64,000 bases of DNA, from the NCBI GenBank assembly GCA_018127085.1, contig CM030733.1, positions 124,001 to 188,000 on the forward strand, in the 5' to 3' direction. A program made the position numbers and the translations under genes. Shown one piece after another: positions 50,245 through 63,075 of the stretch (the stretch's first letter is position 1; every line of letters begins with the position of its first letter). The stretch is from Pneumocystis sp. 'macacae'. Taxonomy: Eukaryota > Ascomycota > Pneumocystomycetes > Pneumocystales > Pneumocystaceae. The notes under the pieces were generated by a model. It worked only from the letters and a program-made list of their open reading frames with translations, ran no database searches and had not been told where the DNA came from.

Positions 50245-51434
50245 CTAAATAAATTAGAGACTGTAAATATACTGCTATTTTACTTTCGAGTTATTTGTGT
50301 TTGTTTTTAAGCTTGACATGGTTTTTTATAGATTTTAGCAGTATCGCATGTCTTCGTCGTATATTAGAAAAGTAGAAATAATAGTTTTAAATTTTTTAGA
50401 AATATACAAAAGTTGATAGAATAGGAATTCTAATTAATGAATTTTTATGAATTTTTTTTAAGTTATGGAATCTTTGGTTTATATTTTTATATATGAATCA
50501 TATTTTAATAGAATGAAGTTTGTATGTTTATGTTACTTTAAAATAATAGAAATGACTTTTATTAGTTTATTTTGTTTATTATATTAATTATATGATTAAT
50601 TATGTATAAACTTTTATGAATTTTACTTGATTGTGATATAGATTTTTTCTAAAAATAAGAAAATTAAATATAAGTTTTTGTTGAAAATTAGTTTTAAATA
50701 TAAAATTATGTTTATTTGAATTTTGTTTATTTGTTTTTATGATTTATTTTTTTTAATATTAAAAAATTAGAAAATAATTTATATTTGGTTTATGAAAATT
50801 TAATTTTATAAACGTAGCAATATATCTATATTTTATGTTTTTTTATTTATTTTTAGACTTTTTTGTTAACTTTAAACTATTTTAAATGAATAATTTAGAT
50901 ATTGAATAAATATATATTTGTTTTATTGCTTAGAAAATATTTTATTATTTTTTGACAAGTAAAAATATAGAAATTTTTTTTTTGTATATTCTAAAAATTA
51001 TTTTTAAAAGTATTGAATATTTTGAATTATTATATATTTAATTATTTAATTTTATATGATTTTATAATTTAAAAAGGAAATTATTAAAATTATTAGAATA
51101 TTTCTTGTATGAGTATAGTTTTTTGTTAAATATGATTATATAAATTCTCATTTTTATGTTTAAATATTAACTCTAAATTTTACAGTTTTATAATAACATG
51201 CAAAAAGTAGTTGTTGTGATTATTTTATAGATTTATTTTAGATCAACATAAAAATTCTATTAAGTTATTTTAAATCCATTAAAATTTATGTTTTCGTGTT
51301 TTTTTCAATGAAAAAACATTTTGATAAATAAAGACGTTTGTTTATGGCGGATATATCGAATTAAATTATATTTGTATTTTATTAGAGTTATTTTAACGTA
51401 TAAATGAGCTCATAATGATCAGTTATTTTACAAG
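50245..51434. other. Long AT-rich divergent intergenic region
   Basis: About 1.2 kb of extremely AT-rich DNA between the proteasome gene (-) and the hydrolase gene (+), resembling the spacer at 5293-6683. It contains promoters of both genes. No coding segment, repeat array or RNA gene was recognised. Confidence 0.55.
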
Positions 51435-52561
51435 ATGGATTTTTTAAAAATATCTATTACTTTTTTAATAGGAAGTAAGTTTATTTGGTTGTGCAAATTG
51501 ATTTATTTTGCAGTTATAACTTTTACTATTATTGTTATTTATTGTCTACAAGCTCGTTTGATTTATCTATCATGGGTTCCTTTGAATTCTCGTAGCTGGG
51601 TAGGGAGACCGGATTCTTATCAGATTCCGTATGAAGATCTTACACTTTCTACTCCCGACGGTGTCTCTCTTCATGCATATCTTTCTATTTATGACAATTC
51701 ACATTGTACTTTCATTTATTTTCATGCTAATGCGGGCAATATGGTTTTTTTTTTTGTAATTATTTTTAGTCTGATTGTTAATAAAGGGACATCGTCTTCC
51801 TATAGTTAAACGTCTTTATTATGATCTTCAATGCAATGTTTTGATATTTTCTTATCGAGGGTTTTTTCTTTAGATTTTGATCTATCTTATTTATGATTTT
51901 AGATATGGATACAGTACTGGAACTCCTTCTGAAAATGGTATTATAATTGATTCTATGACTGTTCTTGATTATGTTTCCCGACATCCAATACTTTCAAAAA
52001 CTCCAATTGTTGCATATGGTCAATCTCTTGGTGGTGCAGCTGCCATACAAAGTGTTTTTACTAGTCAGGAGAAAGTTATATTATATATAGATATGTTCAA
52101 TAATTAATTTTTATATAGTATTCGGCACTTATTCTTGAAAATACATTTCTTTCTATACCTAAGCTTATGTTAGAGTAATATGCTTCTTTTATTTTTTTCG
52201 TTTATTTAATTTAACAGCACAATGCCTTATATGGCTTTATTCAGAGGGCTTTGTCATCAACGTTGGCCATCACAAGATAGGATTTCTTTTATTAAAAGCA
52301 TTCCTATTCTTTTTTTGTCTGGCCAAAAAGATGAAGTTGTACCTTTTCATCATATGCATACTCTTTATTGTCTTTCTTCAGCAAAAAAGGTTTTTAAAGT
52401 TTTTCAAAATGGAAAACATAATGATACGGTTTTTTTTCTATTTTATGTATTTTTTCTTATTTTTTCAGGTTATTCAGCCTGGTTATTTTGAAACAATTGC
52501 ACAGTTTTTAAGAGAAAATGGTTTATCGCATGTTGTTTCTTTAAACGATAATTTCCATTAA
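51435..52561 (+). CDS. bem46: Bem46/ABHD13-type alpha/beta hydrolase
   Basis: This is a membrane-anchored serine hydrolase of unknown substrate. The N-terminus has a transmembrane helix (LIYFAVITFTIIVIYCLQAR) and then the family opening LIYLSWVPLNSRSW. FIYFHANAGNMGHRLPI spans an intron at about 51741-51784 and carries the oxyanion-hole HANAGN motif. FSYRGYGYSTGTPSENGI is followed by the nucleophile elbow AYGQSLGGAAAI. Later exons give LENTFLSIPKLM, PILFLSGQKDEVVPFHHM (Asp) and FQNGKHNDT (His). The protein ends LNDNFH. Introns lie near 51860-51900, 52080-52125 and 52425-52470. Confidence 0.9.
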
Positions 52562-52756
52562 ATATATTTTTATGTACATTCTGCATAATTTTTGTTTTTG
52601 TATAGCATTATTTGATTTTTTCTATATCTATTCATTTATTTATAAAAATTACGCACTTTTTTTTAACTTTTTAAATATTATTTTTTTTTTTATTTTTATT
52701 TTTTTTTGCTATCTTTTTGTTAAAGATAATTGTCTCGCATCCGTTAATAATACGAA

Positions 52757-54580
52757 ATGTCTGAAGATATTCAAAATACATTGAGTTTGCATAAGCAAAT
52801 CGATGAAAAAGTAGCAAGTCATTCTGGCAAGAAGAATGTTTTTAAAAGATATTTTTCTACGAATAATTCTGATGATATACCATTAGCAAGCTTCTTGTAT
52901 GTGATATCTAGATAAATTCATGTTTTGACAAAATTTAGATCATCGACAATGAATTTACTTAATACGATTATTAGTAATTTCTCTTTTTTTTTCTGTTTTT
53001 ATTACTAATGTTTGATAGGTGCTGGTGTATTGGGTAAGGTTATATTTTTGTTAAAGTTAGCAACTTATATTTTGATTAGCCATGCCTTATGCCATGTCTT
53101 TAACGGGGGTTGTTGCAGGTGTTTTTATTATTGTTCTTTCTGGTTTTACAAATGCTTTGGGTCTTTATTTCCTTTCATGTTCTGCTGCAAAATTAGAGCG
53201 TGGAAAGGCCTCGTTTAATAGTCTAGCGGTTATGACGTTTCCTTCACTTGCCGTTTTAGTATGTATTTGGATATTTGTTGATAGTTTCTGACTTTCCAGT
53301 TTGATTTCGCAATTGGAATTCAATGTTTTGGTGTTTGTGTGAGTTATTTGATCTTGATTGGTGATGTTATGCCGCAAGTTGTGGAAACGTTCGGTGGCAA
53401 TTTATTAAAGACGTCATATCTGCTTAGTCGACATTTATGGATTAGTGTTTTTATGTATTTTTTTCTAATCTTGATATTTGTAACTAAAATGATAGATTCA
53501 TTGTGATGCCATTTACATTTTTCCGTCGATTGGATTCTCTTCATTATATATCTACTGTCGCCATGGTTTCTATTGGTTATATGGTCATAATTATTATTGT
53601 ATATTTTTTTCGGCAAAATATTTGGAATACAGATATTGAGGCTTATTTTTTTAAAGGAAAAGGAGTTAGTGCATTTTTTTCTTCTATATCAGTTTTTACA
53701 TTTGCTTTTACTTGTCAACAAAATGTAAGATTTTAAGATTTTTGATGTTCATAATTTTTTTAGATATTTACTGTCGTTAATGAAATTCGCGATAATAGTC
53801 ATAAGAGACTTTTACTGCTTTCTACTATTTCCATTGGAATATCTGGTTTTATATATCTTATTGTAGCTGTTTTAGGTTATCTTTCTTTCGGTATTTTTTG
53901 TAGATTTTGGGTTTATAGTACTTATTTTATTTTAGGTGTTAATGTCCCTGGAAATATAATTTTAGCATGTTTTTTTCTTAAATTCTTAGTTTTTTTTTAT
54001 AACCATAATTAGACAAGTATTCTATTCCTGTTACTATTGCAAGAATTGCAATTGTCGTTTTAATTACATTTTCTTATCCTCTTCAAGTTTATCCATCTCG
54101 TGTGAGTCTTGATAAAGTTTTATTGTGGCGTCCCAGATCTCGTGAAATTAACGATAAATCGTCAGCTTTTAGGTTTTTTATTCTCTCATATAAAGTGTTA
54201 ACATTTTTAGTGTTTTGCGATTTAATATTCTTACTTGTTTTATTCTTGTGTTTTCGTATATTTTAGCCATGACCATAAGTTCTTTTGAAAAAGTTTTAGC
54301 GTATATTGGATCTGTGGGCTCGACTATAATTGCCTTTATTCTTCCTGGGTTATTTTATGCTAAGTTAGCATATAAACCTGATGTTCTATATAATAAAAAC
54401 ACTCAGTGTGATCAAGAAACTCAGCATAATCTGCGCTTTTTATTAAATAAAAGATTTACTAGAGCTTGGTATTTAAAAAAGGCTGCATTATTATTGTTTA
54501 TTTATGGAGTTTTTATCATGATAATATGTTTGATATCGAATATAATTCATAATGTTCAGGATTCGAAAAAAAATATATAG
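52757..54580 (+). CDS. Vacuolar amino-acid transporter (AVT/SLC38 type)
   Basis: This is an AAAP-family transporter that probably moves amino acids across the vacuolar membrane. The soluble N-terminus (MSEDIQNTLSLHKQIDEKVA) ends in SSTMNLLNTIIG, which continues after an intron as AGVLAMPYAMSLTGVVAGVF. About ten hydrophobic helices follow, including FDFAIGIQCFGVCVSYLILI, WISVFM with FIVMPFTFFRRLDSLHYIST, FTVVNEIRDNSHKRLLLLST and VLGYLSFG. The last exon (54215-54580) has LAMTISSFEKVLAYIGSVGS and a final helix before DSKKNI. The Asn-Thr-Ile-Ile-Gly-Ala-Gly start and FxxxNE segment place it in the Avt5/6/7 group. About ten introns are inferred. Confidence 0.87.
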
Positions 54581-54741
54581 TAATTAGTTTTATTATTTTC
54601 AATATAATTATTTTTATAGAAATATGTTATACAGCTAAGAATTTAGAATAAATTATTGCGCTATTAATTACTGTGCACAATTGTTAATTATATAATATTG
54701 TATTTATTTTAAAGGATTTTTATATATGATAATCACTGGTA

Positions 54742-57700
54742 TTAAACCATTTGGTATGTACGTTTTCGAATCCCTGATTTAAATTCGTTTTCACTACCAT
54801 CTAGAGTATTTCTTGATACTTTTGTTTCTATATTAGATATTTTTTCGTTTGAATTGGATTGTGTTTCAGCATTTAAGTTACTAGATGTTTTTTCTTTTGT
54901 AACTTCATTTTTTGGTTCTTCAGATCCTGAATGCTTAAAATTTGAAACACAAACTACATTTGTGTCAATTTCTGAAAGAGGTATTTTCCGTAATTGTTTA
55001 AGTATTTCCTCATGAGGTTTTGTAAGTTTCCATGATGCCGGATATTCATAACTACATTTTTTTGGAGTTTTGCCTGTTAAAATGTCTTTTTTTATCGGTG
55101 TTGATAAGATTTTATCATGGGTAGTTATTATTTGAGAAACAATAGAATCTTTATGAAGATTATTTTTTGATTTTTGATTTTGAGTTAAATCGATAATAAA
55201 ATGAGAATGCATATCGATATTTTCCTTGATACTATTTACTTCTGTTTTTAATTTTTGATAAGAACTTTTAATATAATTAGATATAGAGTCATTATCTTTG
55301 ATATATGTATTATAATGAAGAGAATTTTGTGATTGTGCTAAACCAAATATCAATGTATGAGATTTTTTGTTTAAATTATTACCTTTGGTGAGAGAGTCAC
55401 TGAAGACTTGTATTTGGGTATTCGTTTCTTGTACTTGAGCATCAATTAATTGGAGAATTTCTGAATAGATTGTTTGAGTATTAGTTTGAATAGTGGTTCC
55501 TTTATTATCGACATTCTAAATTTATTAGTATTGATCTCGTTTGCATCTTAAGAATACTTTTGCTGTTGATATGACATTATTTTTAATGTCATCTTTTGAG
55601 CTTATTAATTTTTTAATAAAAAGATTCTCTTTTGCAGCCCAAATATCGATTTTTCCGGAAAAACTAGAAACCAATTCATCGATTTTATTAGAAATGTTGT
55701 TTATATTTGATTGGGAATAATTAATCTGAGCAGTGTATCGCTTATCGTGGTCTTCAAAAAGATTATTAATAAGACAAGATATATGAGTTATCAATTTTTC
55801 TTTTTCTTTTGAACTTTTTTCTTGTTCTTGAGATAACAATTGTTCAAGGTGATTTGATGCATGAGATATTTCATCTTTGATATATTGGGATGATGTCAAA
55901 AATTCTAATTTTAAATTCTGGATTTCTGTAACTTGTGTTGTAATATGTTTTTGAGTATCATCAAAGAGAGATTTTATATCGTGTCCTAATTGATTATATG
56001 AATTATGAATCTGTTTTTGTCAATAATAAAATTTAGTACATATGTATATATAACCTGCTGCTGAAATTTTATTATTCCTTCAAAAATTTCTTCTGAAATT
56101 TTTTTTGTTGTTTTATTAAGATTTTTAAATCCGTCGTTAAGTCTTGATTTGATATTTTCTTTGAATATTTTGATTTCTTCTAAAGAATTATTTGTTTCCC
56201 TCTTTCCTAAATCTATTCGATTGGAGATTTCGATGTGTTTGTTTTCAAAACTTGAAAGTTGTTGATCTATAAATTGAAAATTATCATTGATATGTTTTAT
56301 TTCTTTAGTAATAAATTCTGCAATTTTATTTTCTAGTTCATTGTAATATTCTAGTTGAGATAAATGATATTTAGTCATATCATTGTTAAGATTTTCTGTA
56401 AATGCAGTTATATGAGATTTTATTTCATTCCATAATATAATATTTGAAGATTCTATTTCTGTCTTACGTTCTAATAAAAAATAAGTTTTATTTGTATATT
56501 CTATTGATTACTAACCAATTTTTTCATGTAAACTATTAATATCGAGAATTGTCTTTTTAAGTGTGGAATGAAGTTCATTTGCTATAATGTCAAGTTCCCA
56601 TTCTGTAGTCTGATGAGCTTTTCGGATAATAGTTTCTTCGTTTAGATATTGTTTAGTATCGATAAGATCAAGTTCAGTTTTTTTTAGTATATTTTCTGTA
56701 TCTTCTAATGTTTTCTAACTTTTGTTAGATATGATAATAAAAATAAAATATTTACTGAAGTTTTTTCTAGATCTTTTTTAGTTTGTATGAAAAGCTTCAT
56801 ATTCTGTTCGAATTGTTCTCTGATTGATTTAAGTGATAACTCTAAAGCATCTATTTTGCGTTGCTGTTCTTCTACTAAAGTTTTATTGGAATGATTTTCT
56901 CCTGTGAGTTCTTTGTATGAGCTTTCTGAGAGATAAATGCCTGTTTTTTGACGACATGCCTGTAAAATATTAAAAACAAATTATTACTTTCTGACAAACT
57001 ACATTTAAATCATTTTTCAATCGTTCTATATCTTGAATATATTCCTTAATAAGTGTTTTTTTTGTCATCATTTGATTGATTTGAGGTTTGTTTTTAATGC
57101 TTTTTGCTCTATTTGCATATTCTAAAGTACTTATCGTTTCTTCTAAATTATTTTTTTCTGGACTTATAGTTGCAATAATACATGTTTTAGTTTTTCCACC
57201 TAATGAATCTTGCAAAAGACGAGTAAGTTTTGATTCACTGAGGCATTTAGATTAATAAAAATAAATTTGATAATATTACCGATACGGAATGTGCTGCGAT
57301 TTATCAACCAAGGCGTTTATTACTCTTCCTAATGTTAAAAGACTTTGGTTGATCATCCCTGCTTCTCGTGCACGTTTGTTTTCTGCACCTGATCGTCCAA
57401 TATTTTCTGAACCAGCAAGATCTACTAAATTAAGTTTCCCTAGTTTCAAAAGATCTTCTCCAACTTCTGCTGCTTCTTTAATATGGACAGTAATTGTAAA
57501 AATTGAATGTGAACGACTTGAAAGATCATTACATTTTGTTGCAGCAACTTGGCGCTTATGACTTCCCATTTCAAGAAGTTTTATTCCATCCCAAGAATTT
57601 GCAATAGGAATATCTTCCATTCCGTTGATTACCACACCTTTTTTCATTGTATCTTCAAAAATTTTTACCTTTTTATCCTCAATAGATAATAAATCACGAA

Positions 57701-58455
57701 GTTCTTCATTATAAAGTTCAATAAATGAGCATTTAACAGAATATTCTGTATTTTCTGCTTCAAGGATGTTGAATAAGCGATAAAGTGTTCTTGGTATTAT
57801 TCCGGATGAATTTGAAAATGTATTGTAGTCACCGGACATATCTCCAGTCATAGTATAGCTAAAAAAATTAATTATTTTAATACACTTAAAAAATGTTTAC
57901 GTTTTCCCTGTTCCAGTCTGTCCATAGGCAAATATAGTACAATTGTATCCATTCAAGACCTAGTTAATTTTTAGATATGTATTCAAAGGGTCAATTTAAA
58001 ATAACCTCTCCAAGTATTGGAAGAACAACATCATCAAATATCATCACTTGGTCAGCTTCTGGTCCAAAAACACGATCAAATGTATATGTTCTTGTATTCA
58101 TTTGAGACAGAGGGCTTGTATGAATGCATACTTCTTTTCCACGAGGCCCTTGTGTTGTAATGATGCTATAACTGTTCTCTCGCATTTCTCGTTGACTTCG
58201 CCCACGGCATCTTACTACTACTTGAATATTCGCCTCGCTATTATTCGTTTCATTGCTATATTCATAATGTTTTTTCTTTCCTATAATAGATGTTGATTCT
58301 GAAGAATGGTGTTGAAATGTTTTTTTTCCAAGTATCTTGTGATTTGGTGGAGATAATGATTCATTATTTATTGTTGATAGAGAATTTGAGAAAGATTGCA
58401 TAGACAATGAAGATCCCCTTTGAGAAATAAGTGGTTTTGCATTTTTCCCACTCAT
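54742..58455 (-). CDS. cut7: Kinesin-5 mitotic motor (BimC/Cut7/Eg5)
   Basis: This is a plus-end homotetrameric motor that pushes spindle poles apart. The N-terminal extension precedes the motor domain: [27 protein letters not shown], an ATP loop [11 protein letters not shown] at an exon joint near 57900, [19 protein letters not shown] (switch I), [20 protein letters not shown] (switch II), [20 protein letters not shown] and [21 protein letters not shown] long coiled coil occupies about 55400-57100. The C-terminal BimC box is recognisable as [17 protein letters not shown], the Cdk1 site that localises kinesin-5. About ten introns are present. The tail ends RKRTYQMV. Confidence 0.94.
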
Positions 58456-59056
58456 TTCTTTTATTTGTTTCTAGGATATATTGAAGTTTTCGTATATTTT
58501 AAATAAAAATAAACAGATGTTGCTATGGTAATTTTTATCAAAAATAGTTTTTATTCCTTAGTAATTGAAATTGTTTGAAAATTAATATTAAAAAATGAAT
58601 TAATTTTAAAGAATATTTAAATTAAGAATTTAAGCTATCTAATTTTTTAATTATAGTTAGTTTTTTATTTTTAAAGTTTTCTATTGTAAATATAGAGTAT
58701 TAGACTATTAAAAATAAGTTTGTATATTTTAAAAAAACTGTTTTTGATTTAAATTTTGAATTATTAATAGATTTATATTATTGATAAATAAAAAATAAGT
58801 TTTTATGAAAAAAAATTGATATTCTAATTACTTTTAAAAGTTTAATTAGAAATAGTTAAATTTTGAAATAATTGATTATTTATAAATATATTCGTTTTTT
58901 TCCTATGTGATAATATATAATTAGTTTTTTTATCATTAGTAATTTAGAAGTTTTTCGAATATCTTTAAAAAACGCGATTACGATTTTAGGAAAAATCATT
59001 CAAGTTAAATATTTTTAGTATTGTATTTAAAGTATATACTTGGATGATAAATATTT
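58456..59056. other. Divergent AT-rich spacer
   Basis: 601 bp between kinesin-5 and the putative axis protein. No element was recognised. Confidence 0.5.
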
Positions 59057-62000
59057 ATGAAGGATATGAATTTTAAAATTTCGGAATTTATTGAAACATT
59101 AGTGTATTATTTTTCTATATTCAATGAAGATTTAAAAAACAAGGGATTAAAAGAAATTAGAAAATTTAAGTTTAGATTTTATTTCTTTTATACGCATATA
59201 TTAATATTTTAGGAAATTTAAGTTTGATCTTAATGATTTAGAATTTTTTTTAAGTGATTTGGATGTTATAGATCGATTTTCTGAGAAAATAGTATTAGTA
59301 ATTGATTTACGGTATTGGCGTTATTTTTGAAATTTGTGTAGGATTTTACTCAATTCATTGATGACCTTGAATGTTTTCTTATAAAAGTTTATAAAAACAA
59401 AGTAACATTGGATTTGGATTTTGTTTTTTTAGAAACAGTTATTATTATAGCATGTAAAATTGGCAGTTATTGTTTGAAATTGAAATCTCTTAGGATTCTT
59501 TTGGTATGATCTGCATATTTTTCTGTCTTTGTAATTTATATAGATATGGCTACGTAATAATTCTGGTTATTTTTATATTAATTATATAATTAAATTTTAT
59601 TAAGAATTCAAACAGGTTTAGGAAATTATGCTCATCCGAATTTTATTGTAAATCTTTTGAATATTTCCTTTAATGTTTTAGAAAATGTTTGTTTAAGAAG
59701 AGTTGTAAGTATTTTGAAAAAAAGAAAAAAAGTTTAGTATTTTAGGCACTATTTATTATTAATTATTTAGTTAAAGGAAATGTCGAAAATAAAAAGACAA
59801 TTATAGATAAAAATGAATTTTTCGATTTGTGATTATCTTTTTTTTTAGATTATATTCTTACTAGTAATAGAAAAGAAATTGGGAAATCTATTATGGTTTC
59901 TGATGATTTTAAAGTGCAAGAGCTTTGTGTGGAACTTATTTATGAACTTTTGCCTCCAAAGGATTCTCCAACAGAGTGTTATAATAGAATATTTGATTTA
60001 TTTTTTCCTTTAAATACTCTTTCTCAAGATTTAAGAAACGAGTTTCTTGATATGCAAAATTTGGGTTGGACATACCCTCCTAAATGGTTAATATCCCTAA
60101 ATATTGAAAGAAATTGTGAATCTGCGTAGTATTTAGTTTATTTATAGATTTTTTCTAATTATTGCTAGACCTTTGACATTTAAATGTCTTTATTTAAAAC
60201 TAGGGGGAAACGTATTTAGTCCTGTTTTTAATGATGGTGTATTGTTTGTACATGTTTCAAAGGAATTTCTCTCTAGTGTTGTTTATAATTCAGAAAATAA
60301 GATGAATTTATTAGATATAGCTTTAAAAGATGTGGAAGAAATTATTGAATCTGATAATCAAATTATGTTAAGACTTAAAGAGAATATTGATGGTCAATCT
60401 AGTATAGGTGATGACTTGGGTTTTTTTAATTCGGTAATGTTTTGTTTTGATAGTAACTCTGAAACAAAAATAATAATCCAAAAAATTTCTCAGAGAATAA
60501 AAAAGAATATGGATTTAGGTATTAACATTAAGTGCAGTATTATAGAATGTCCTATTAGCTTGAAATTTAAAGATGGTAATAATTCTAATTTTAATAATTC
60601 TTTTTCTCAACATAGAACAATTCTAGTGAATATGGATAAAAGTCATGGTTTCGTTGTTGAAAATTTAATTCGGAAAAATGAACTTGAAGGTTCAAAGTTT
60701 TTAGATATTTTTTTGGAAGAAAATATTAAAAAGGATGTTAGTAATTATTTATAATTGGATTTATATTTTTATTTTTTAGGAAAAACTATCTTCTGTTGAT
60801 CGCAATGAAATTAAGGAAGTTGAATCTCAATTCAATGATTTTCGTTATCCTTCTGATAATAATTGTTTGTCTTATATAAATTCTAGTTCTGAGAATTGTA
60901 AAAAAGATGAAGAAAAGTCTCTTTTGCGAGTCCCTGCGCAGGTTCAGGATTTATTTTCTTTGGTTATTTTAGAAAATGATGACGCCTCAAAAAATATTAA
61001 ACTTTCTGAAAAAATGAAAAAAAAACATGAAAGTTTAGAAGAATTGACAAATAACTTCTCTTTAGATGAAGCTTTAACATTAAATGAGAATAACGATTTT
61101 ATTATAAAACAGAAAAATAATGATAAAAATTTTAATAATGAGAATATATATGGCTTTTCTTCTGATAATATATCTTATTTTAATAAGTCACGGGCTAGTA
61201 GATTAAGATCTAAGAAAAAATATGTATTAAAATCTAGTCTTCCTACATATACTTTACAGAAAAAAAATAAAAACAAATTGCAAAGTAAAAAACATTATTC
61301 AAATAAAGACTTTATTAAAAATGGTTATTCATCTGCTACTGATTATGATACTTTACCTAACGATTTGTTATCGAATAGTGATATTGTTAACTCAATTAAA
61401 AAAGATAAAGTTAAAATTAGAAAAAGATCTTTTTCAAATAAAAATTCCAGTCGTAAAGAAATTTTAAATAAAGTAGAATCACTTCAATCAAAAAAATGTT
61501 CTTTGAAGCTCTATAAAAAAGTACATAAGAATATTAATTGTGATTCAGATATATTATTGAGTTCTGATAATATTAATATAAAACCAAGATTAAAAAAAAA
61601 AGAAATTGTGTTATCAACTGATAAGGCTTATTCTTTGCAACTTGGGGAAAATCTTGATGATAATTATGAACAGTCTTTTGTTAAAAATTTGTATTTTGAA
61701 AAACAAAATAAATCTATTTTAAATGATGAATTATCGCAAAAAAATAATAATGAAATGAGTGTTGATATTAACATAGAAGAAAAAATTGATGTTGATCCTA
61801 TAGATGAATGTTATGCATGCAAACCTCAAGTTGTAACATGGAGTAAGGATAATTCTTTAAATAATACATGTAAAATATTTGTTTTGATAAAAAAATAAAT
61901 AATTTATTTGCAGATATATCTGAGAATAATGCTTTATCTATTTCTGAAACTGTTTTAAAATTATCTATGACTAATGAAACTATAAAAGACGATAAGGTAA

Positions 62001-62954
62001 CATTAATTTTTATTTATATTTATGTTGAAAAAATGAAATAGAAATATTTATACTCCGATGTAAAACTTTTTATTATTAAATGTTGAAATCTTATGATTTT
62101 AGGATTCTATTGTAGTTGAAAATATAATGAAAATTGAGAAAGATTCTGAAAAGGATATATATAATGATTTTGAAAAAGATACATGTGGAAAATTTAATAA
62201 TATTTCTATTTTTACAAATGATGAGTTAATGGAGCATAGTAATGCCAATAGTTCTATTAACCCTCTGAATATATACAAGAAAAATGATAATTTTAGTAAA
62301 GATGGTAAGTTGTTTTGAAATTTTATAGAATAATTCATAATTTTAGTAAATTTTAACAATTTTCCTAATAATTTTTATAATATCCTGAATGCGTATGGTT
62401 TATTACCAACAATAAAAATAGATAATGTTAATGGCATTTCCTCAGTAGACCTAGATAAAACTTTGTTTAATTCTAATTCTACAGAACGATTTTCTGAATT
62501 TTCATGTTTGGATGATTATGACTCTCAGTTAAATCTCTCTGATATAGAATGCAATGGTGATATTTATAGTAAATATTTTTATAAATTAAAATGGAGAAAA
62601 GGCTTGCCTGAGTATCATAGAAAAACTTTAAATTTATTAGTTGATATTATTCAAATAATTATAAATAAGCTAGTAGCTTGTGAATTGAATATTAATGATC
62701 ATATGCTAAATTTTAAGGATAATATAAATAAAATTATAGAAGTATTGAATATGGTTCGTCGTGATAAAAGGTTTAACATTGAAAAACACTTTTTTTTTCG
62801 AGATAACTATAATAAACAGTTTGTTAATCACTTAAATAGAATTGAAAAACATAAAAATGCTTCAGAAAAGATTAAATTAAGTATGAAAAAAGTATATTTA
62901 GCTCAAAAAAAAATAATTGATGATTTCTGCCATAATATTTCAAATATTTGTTGA
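59057..62954 (+). CDS. Probable meiotic chromosome axis protein (SYCP2/Red1/Rec10-like)
   Basis: Spliced exons begin MKDMNFKISEFIETLVYYFS. A helical N-terminal region (59057-60130) includes DDFKVQELCVELIYELLPPK and NEFLDMQNLGWTYPPKWLIS. A PH-like beta-rich domain (about 60175-60600) reads VFSPVFNDGVLFVHVSKEFL, DIALKDVEEIIESDNQIMLR and FNSVMFCFDSNSETKIIIQK. A long Lys/Asn/Ser-rich disordered centre follows, and then a C-terminal coiled coil (62600-62940; KLVACELNINDHMLNFKDNI). ARM-like + PH-like N-terminus, disorder and C-terminal coiled coil is the plan of vertebrate SYCP2 and yeast Red1/Rec10. Identification is by architecture and a weak N-terminal resemblance to SYCP2. Two adjacent genes cannot be ruled out. 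Confidence 0.5.
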
Positions 62955-63075
62955 TTTCGAATTATATGTTTCATTTAATACTTATTCTATTTACTTTGTT
63001 ATTCATATTTATTGGATAAATAATATAGTACATGGCTTTTAAATAATATCTTTTATTATTTTAGCGTATTAATAA

